From the NCBI GenBank assembly GCA_009859145.1, contig VRVR01000016.1, positions 69,780-133,779 of the forward strand: a stretch of DNA of 64,000 nucleotides, read 5' to 3'. Within the stretch, counting starts at the first letter, position 1. Each line of letters begins with the position of its first letter. Below are positions 62,436 to 64,000 of the stretch, one piece after another. A model generated the notes under the pieces. The model saw only the letters and a program-made list of their open reading frames with translations. It did not search any database and was not told the origin of the DNA. Position numbers and translations under genes: made by a program. This stretch comes from Andalucia godoyi. Taxonomy: Eukaryota > Discoba > Jakobea > Jakobida > Andaluciidae.

Positions 62436-63084
62436 GCTTGACAGACAGGCAATGTCTCTTACAACCCACGAAAGCAACTCTTGCAAATCGAACCACCAAA
62501 TAAAATATAATAAAATAAAATAAAAAATATATAGTAGAGGGTGGTGAAGGGGGGAATCCAGTGATAAAACTGATTGTTATTATTATGCAGAATCAAATGA
62601 TGAAGAATCGGATTATAAAAAATAATGATAGGAATAAGTGATAATACAAATATTGATTATAAAATAAGAAAAGAAAGATTGCAGAAGATTGCAAAAACCA
62701 CAAACACAGACGAGCGCGCGATTGGCCCAGAAGTGGAGTATGGCGTGAGTGGCTCGTGAGGAGGATGACGAGCTTGAACGAGGAAATTGAAAAATAAAAA
62801 GGAGAAATTGAATATGATAATTATGAAAGCATAAAATATTAAAACTGAAAGAAGAAAGAAGAAAAAGAATGGTGAAAAAACCGAGACTCGAGAAGGAGTG
62901 TGGCGAATTGGAACTTGTGAACTCGGAGGTTTCAAAAGGCGGTGGAAATTTGGCGGGGAATAGAAGGACTACAGCAGTCCTTGTGGGCATCCGAACGCAC
63001 TGCATCCAGAGGGGTGCAGTGGTGACAGATTTGAACGGATTAAGAGGCGTTCCTGGCACACGAGTATTAGATGTTCGAGAAGCT
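62436..63084. other. Intergenic, AT-rich
   Basis: 650 bp, very AT-rich at 62500-62650 with AATAAAATAAAATAAAA and TTATTATTATG runs. The rest is compositionally mixed; the ORFs here are antisense or frame shadows. No gene is supported. Confidence 0.5.
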
Positions 63085-64000
63085 TTACCAAGCAGACGGC
63101 GGCGTGGAGGAGCCTGTACGCTGCGATGAGGAGGCAGGAACGGAAGCGGGGGCGCGCGCGGGAGCGGGAGGAGGATGCGGGTAAGGATTAAAATGCGGAT
63201 CAGGATAAGGATACGGAAGAGACTGAGAATATTCCGGATGTGCATACAAGGGGAAAGGTTGGCCATACGGAGGCTGGGGATACATGGGTTGAGCAGAGTA
63301 CATGGGAGGAGATTGTGGATACTGCGATGGATCACCTCGATCTGTGACGGCATTCGCAACGCGGGCAGCCGAGGACCCAGGTGCGCATCCGCCTTGCATT
63401 GGATCATAATCCGTGATAGATTCGAGAAAGTATACTTGAGCGTCTGTGCAGGTGGTGGTGATTGTCATATTGCTGGACACGGAAACCGTTTTTGACACAT
63501 TGTATTCGCCCAGAATGTCGAACGGCGGATCGTTTCTTTCGACGGCACCACCGCTTAGCATGCGCCTACTGCAAATCACGAAATCCGCCAAGGGAACAAT
63601 GATCCAGAGATACCACAAATTGCTCGAGCTGCGAGTCGGGCTGAAAACGACGGAAAGGATTGTCACGAGAAAGAAGAACAGCAGCCAAATGCAGTACACA
63701 ATACGCAGCATGCTGTTCTTGGACACAATAATCGGTAGCCAGTCGATCCACCGAGAATACGCTTCGTAGATATGCACCAGAAATCCCTTGTCCACAAAGT
63801 TTTCCGATGTAACCATGGGGCCCGAAAAATGCAAAAGACGCCATCTGCGGAACAAAATGTGAAGAGGGTTGTAAGTCGTCGCGTTGATCACGAGACGAGC
63901 AATGATGGAAACAAAGAATGCCATCCCGAACCATGTATCCCGCGGGATCGTTTCACTGAATAGGACGAACAACATGAGAAGGATAGCGAGCTGCAGCACG
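63085..64000 (-). CDS. Multipass membrane protein with Pro/Tyr-rich tail, 5' end beyond window
   Basis: 304 aa of C-terminal sequence open to the right edge. About four hydrophobic segments are seen (LQLAILLMLFVLFSETI, WFGMAFFVSIIARLVINATTY, MLRIVYCIWLLFFFLVTILSVVF and LWYLWIIVPLADFVIC). A ~70-residue cytosolic or lumenal part follows, then a tail of about 80 residues of P-Y-P/Y-P-x-P repeats (PMYPQPPYGQPFPLY). Such tails are seen in annexin-, scramblase- and ALG-2-binding proteins. I do not recognise the membrane domain. Confidence 0.7.
   Translation of the reverse strand, partial: VLQLAILLMLFVLFSETIPRDTWFGMAFFVSIIARLVINATTYNPLHILFRRWRLLHFSGPMVTSENFVDKGFLVHIYEAYSRWIDWLPIIVSKNSMLRIVYCIWLLFFFLVTILSVVFSPTRSSSNLWYLWIIVPLADFVICSRRMLSGGAVERNDPPFDILGEYNVSKTVSVSSNMTITTTCTDAQVYFLESITDYDPMQGGCAPGSSAARVANAVTDRGDPSQYPQSPPMYSAQPMYPQPPYGQPFPLYAHPEYSQSLPYPYPDPHFNPYPHPPPAPARAPASVPASSSQRTGSSTPPSAW

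Noticed and set aside
62613..63407. 264-codon minus-strand ORF overlapping the partial membrane-protein gene
   Set aside because: Frame shadow of the Pro/Tyr-rich tail plus AT-rich flank; the membrane-protein frame carries clear TM helices and continues to the window edge.

Overview
The window is nuclear DNA of a unicellular eukaryote with a compact, intron-poor genome. Both strands are densely packed with single-exon genes for eukaryote-specific proteins: KEOPS, ISWI-type WAC/WHIM, dynactin, tubulin polyglutamylase, complex I assembly, MAP3K and RhoGEF. Intergenic gaps are mostly 0.1-0.9 kb and rich in microsatellites. TAA, TAG and TGA all end genes, so the standard code applies. Spliceosomal introns are rare but present. 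Two can be placed by reading frame (NDUFAF5 and a 70-aa protein), both about 130 nt with GTATG donors; a third GTGAGT...CACAG intron is likely at 22278-22368. TPGS1-like, IQCC-like and dynactin genes suggest a flagellated cell with dynein motility. NDUFAF5 and SUCLA2 indicate an aerobic mitochondrion, and an acyl-CoA oxidase with a PTS2 indicates peroxisomes. I cannot name the species.

Layout. 1-9.5 kb: Noc2 (3' part), CGI121/TPRKB, an open frame broken by two TGAs, ADCK1-like kinase, acyl-CoA oxidase, MAT2B-like reductase and a small spliced coiled-coil gene. 9.9-20 kb: SNM1-family nuclease with a PIP box, a PH-like coiled-coil protein, a lipase-3 fold protein without its serine, TPGS1-like, and a MAP3K. 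20-22.5 kb: gene-poor, with a dispersed repeat and one or two small hypothetical genes. 22.5-33.6 kb: homeodomain protein, TLC protein, a 550-bp mobile-element copy, DCTN5-like, plant-type ATP-PFK with a membrane anchor, SUCLA2 and C-4 methylsterol oxidase. 33.8-46 kb: second dispersed-repeat copy, SHPRH-like SNF2/RING protein, truncated mobile-element copy, TMC protein, a 19-base assembly gap, an unknown basic protein and an RNB nuclease-like protein. 46.5-54.5 kb: secreted RNase T2, DHA2 transporter, alkylglycerol monooxygenase, a secreted bacterial-type NlpC/P60-CHAP hydrolase and RhoGEF. 54.7-64 kb: second full mobile-element copy, an unknown coiled-coil protein, NDUFAF5, IQCC-like, an Acf1/BAZ1-like remodeller subunit, and the 3' part of a proline-rich membrane protein.

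There is no operon logic. The genes are housekeeping and regulatory, many divergently or convergently paired. The most unusual content is a family of about 550-bp elements (26.7 kb, 54.8 kb, and a truncated copy at 38.4 kb). Each full copy carries a short coding remnant resembling the N-terminus of TnpB/Fanzor RNA-guided nucleases, and all three share a 3' end that can fold. These look like internally deleted, non-autonomous Fanzor-type transposons whose right ends may still encode a guide-RNA scaffold. Other points of interest are the bacterial-type cell-wall hydrolase and two enzyme-fold proteins with altered catalytic residues.
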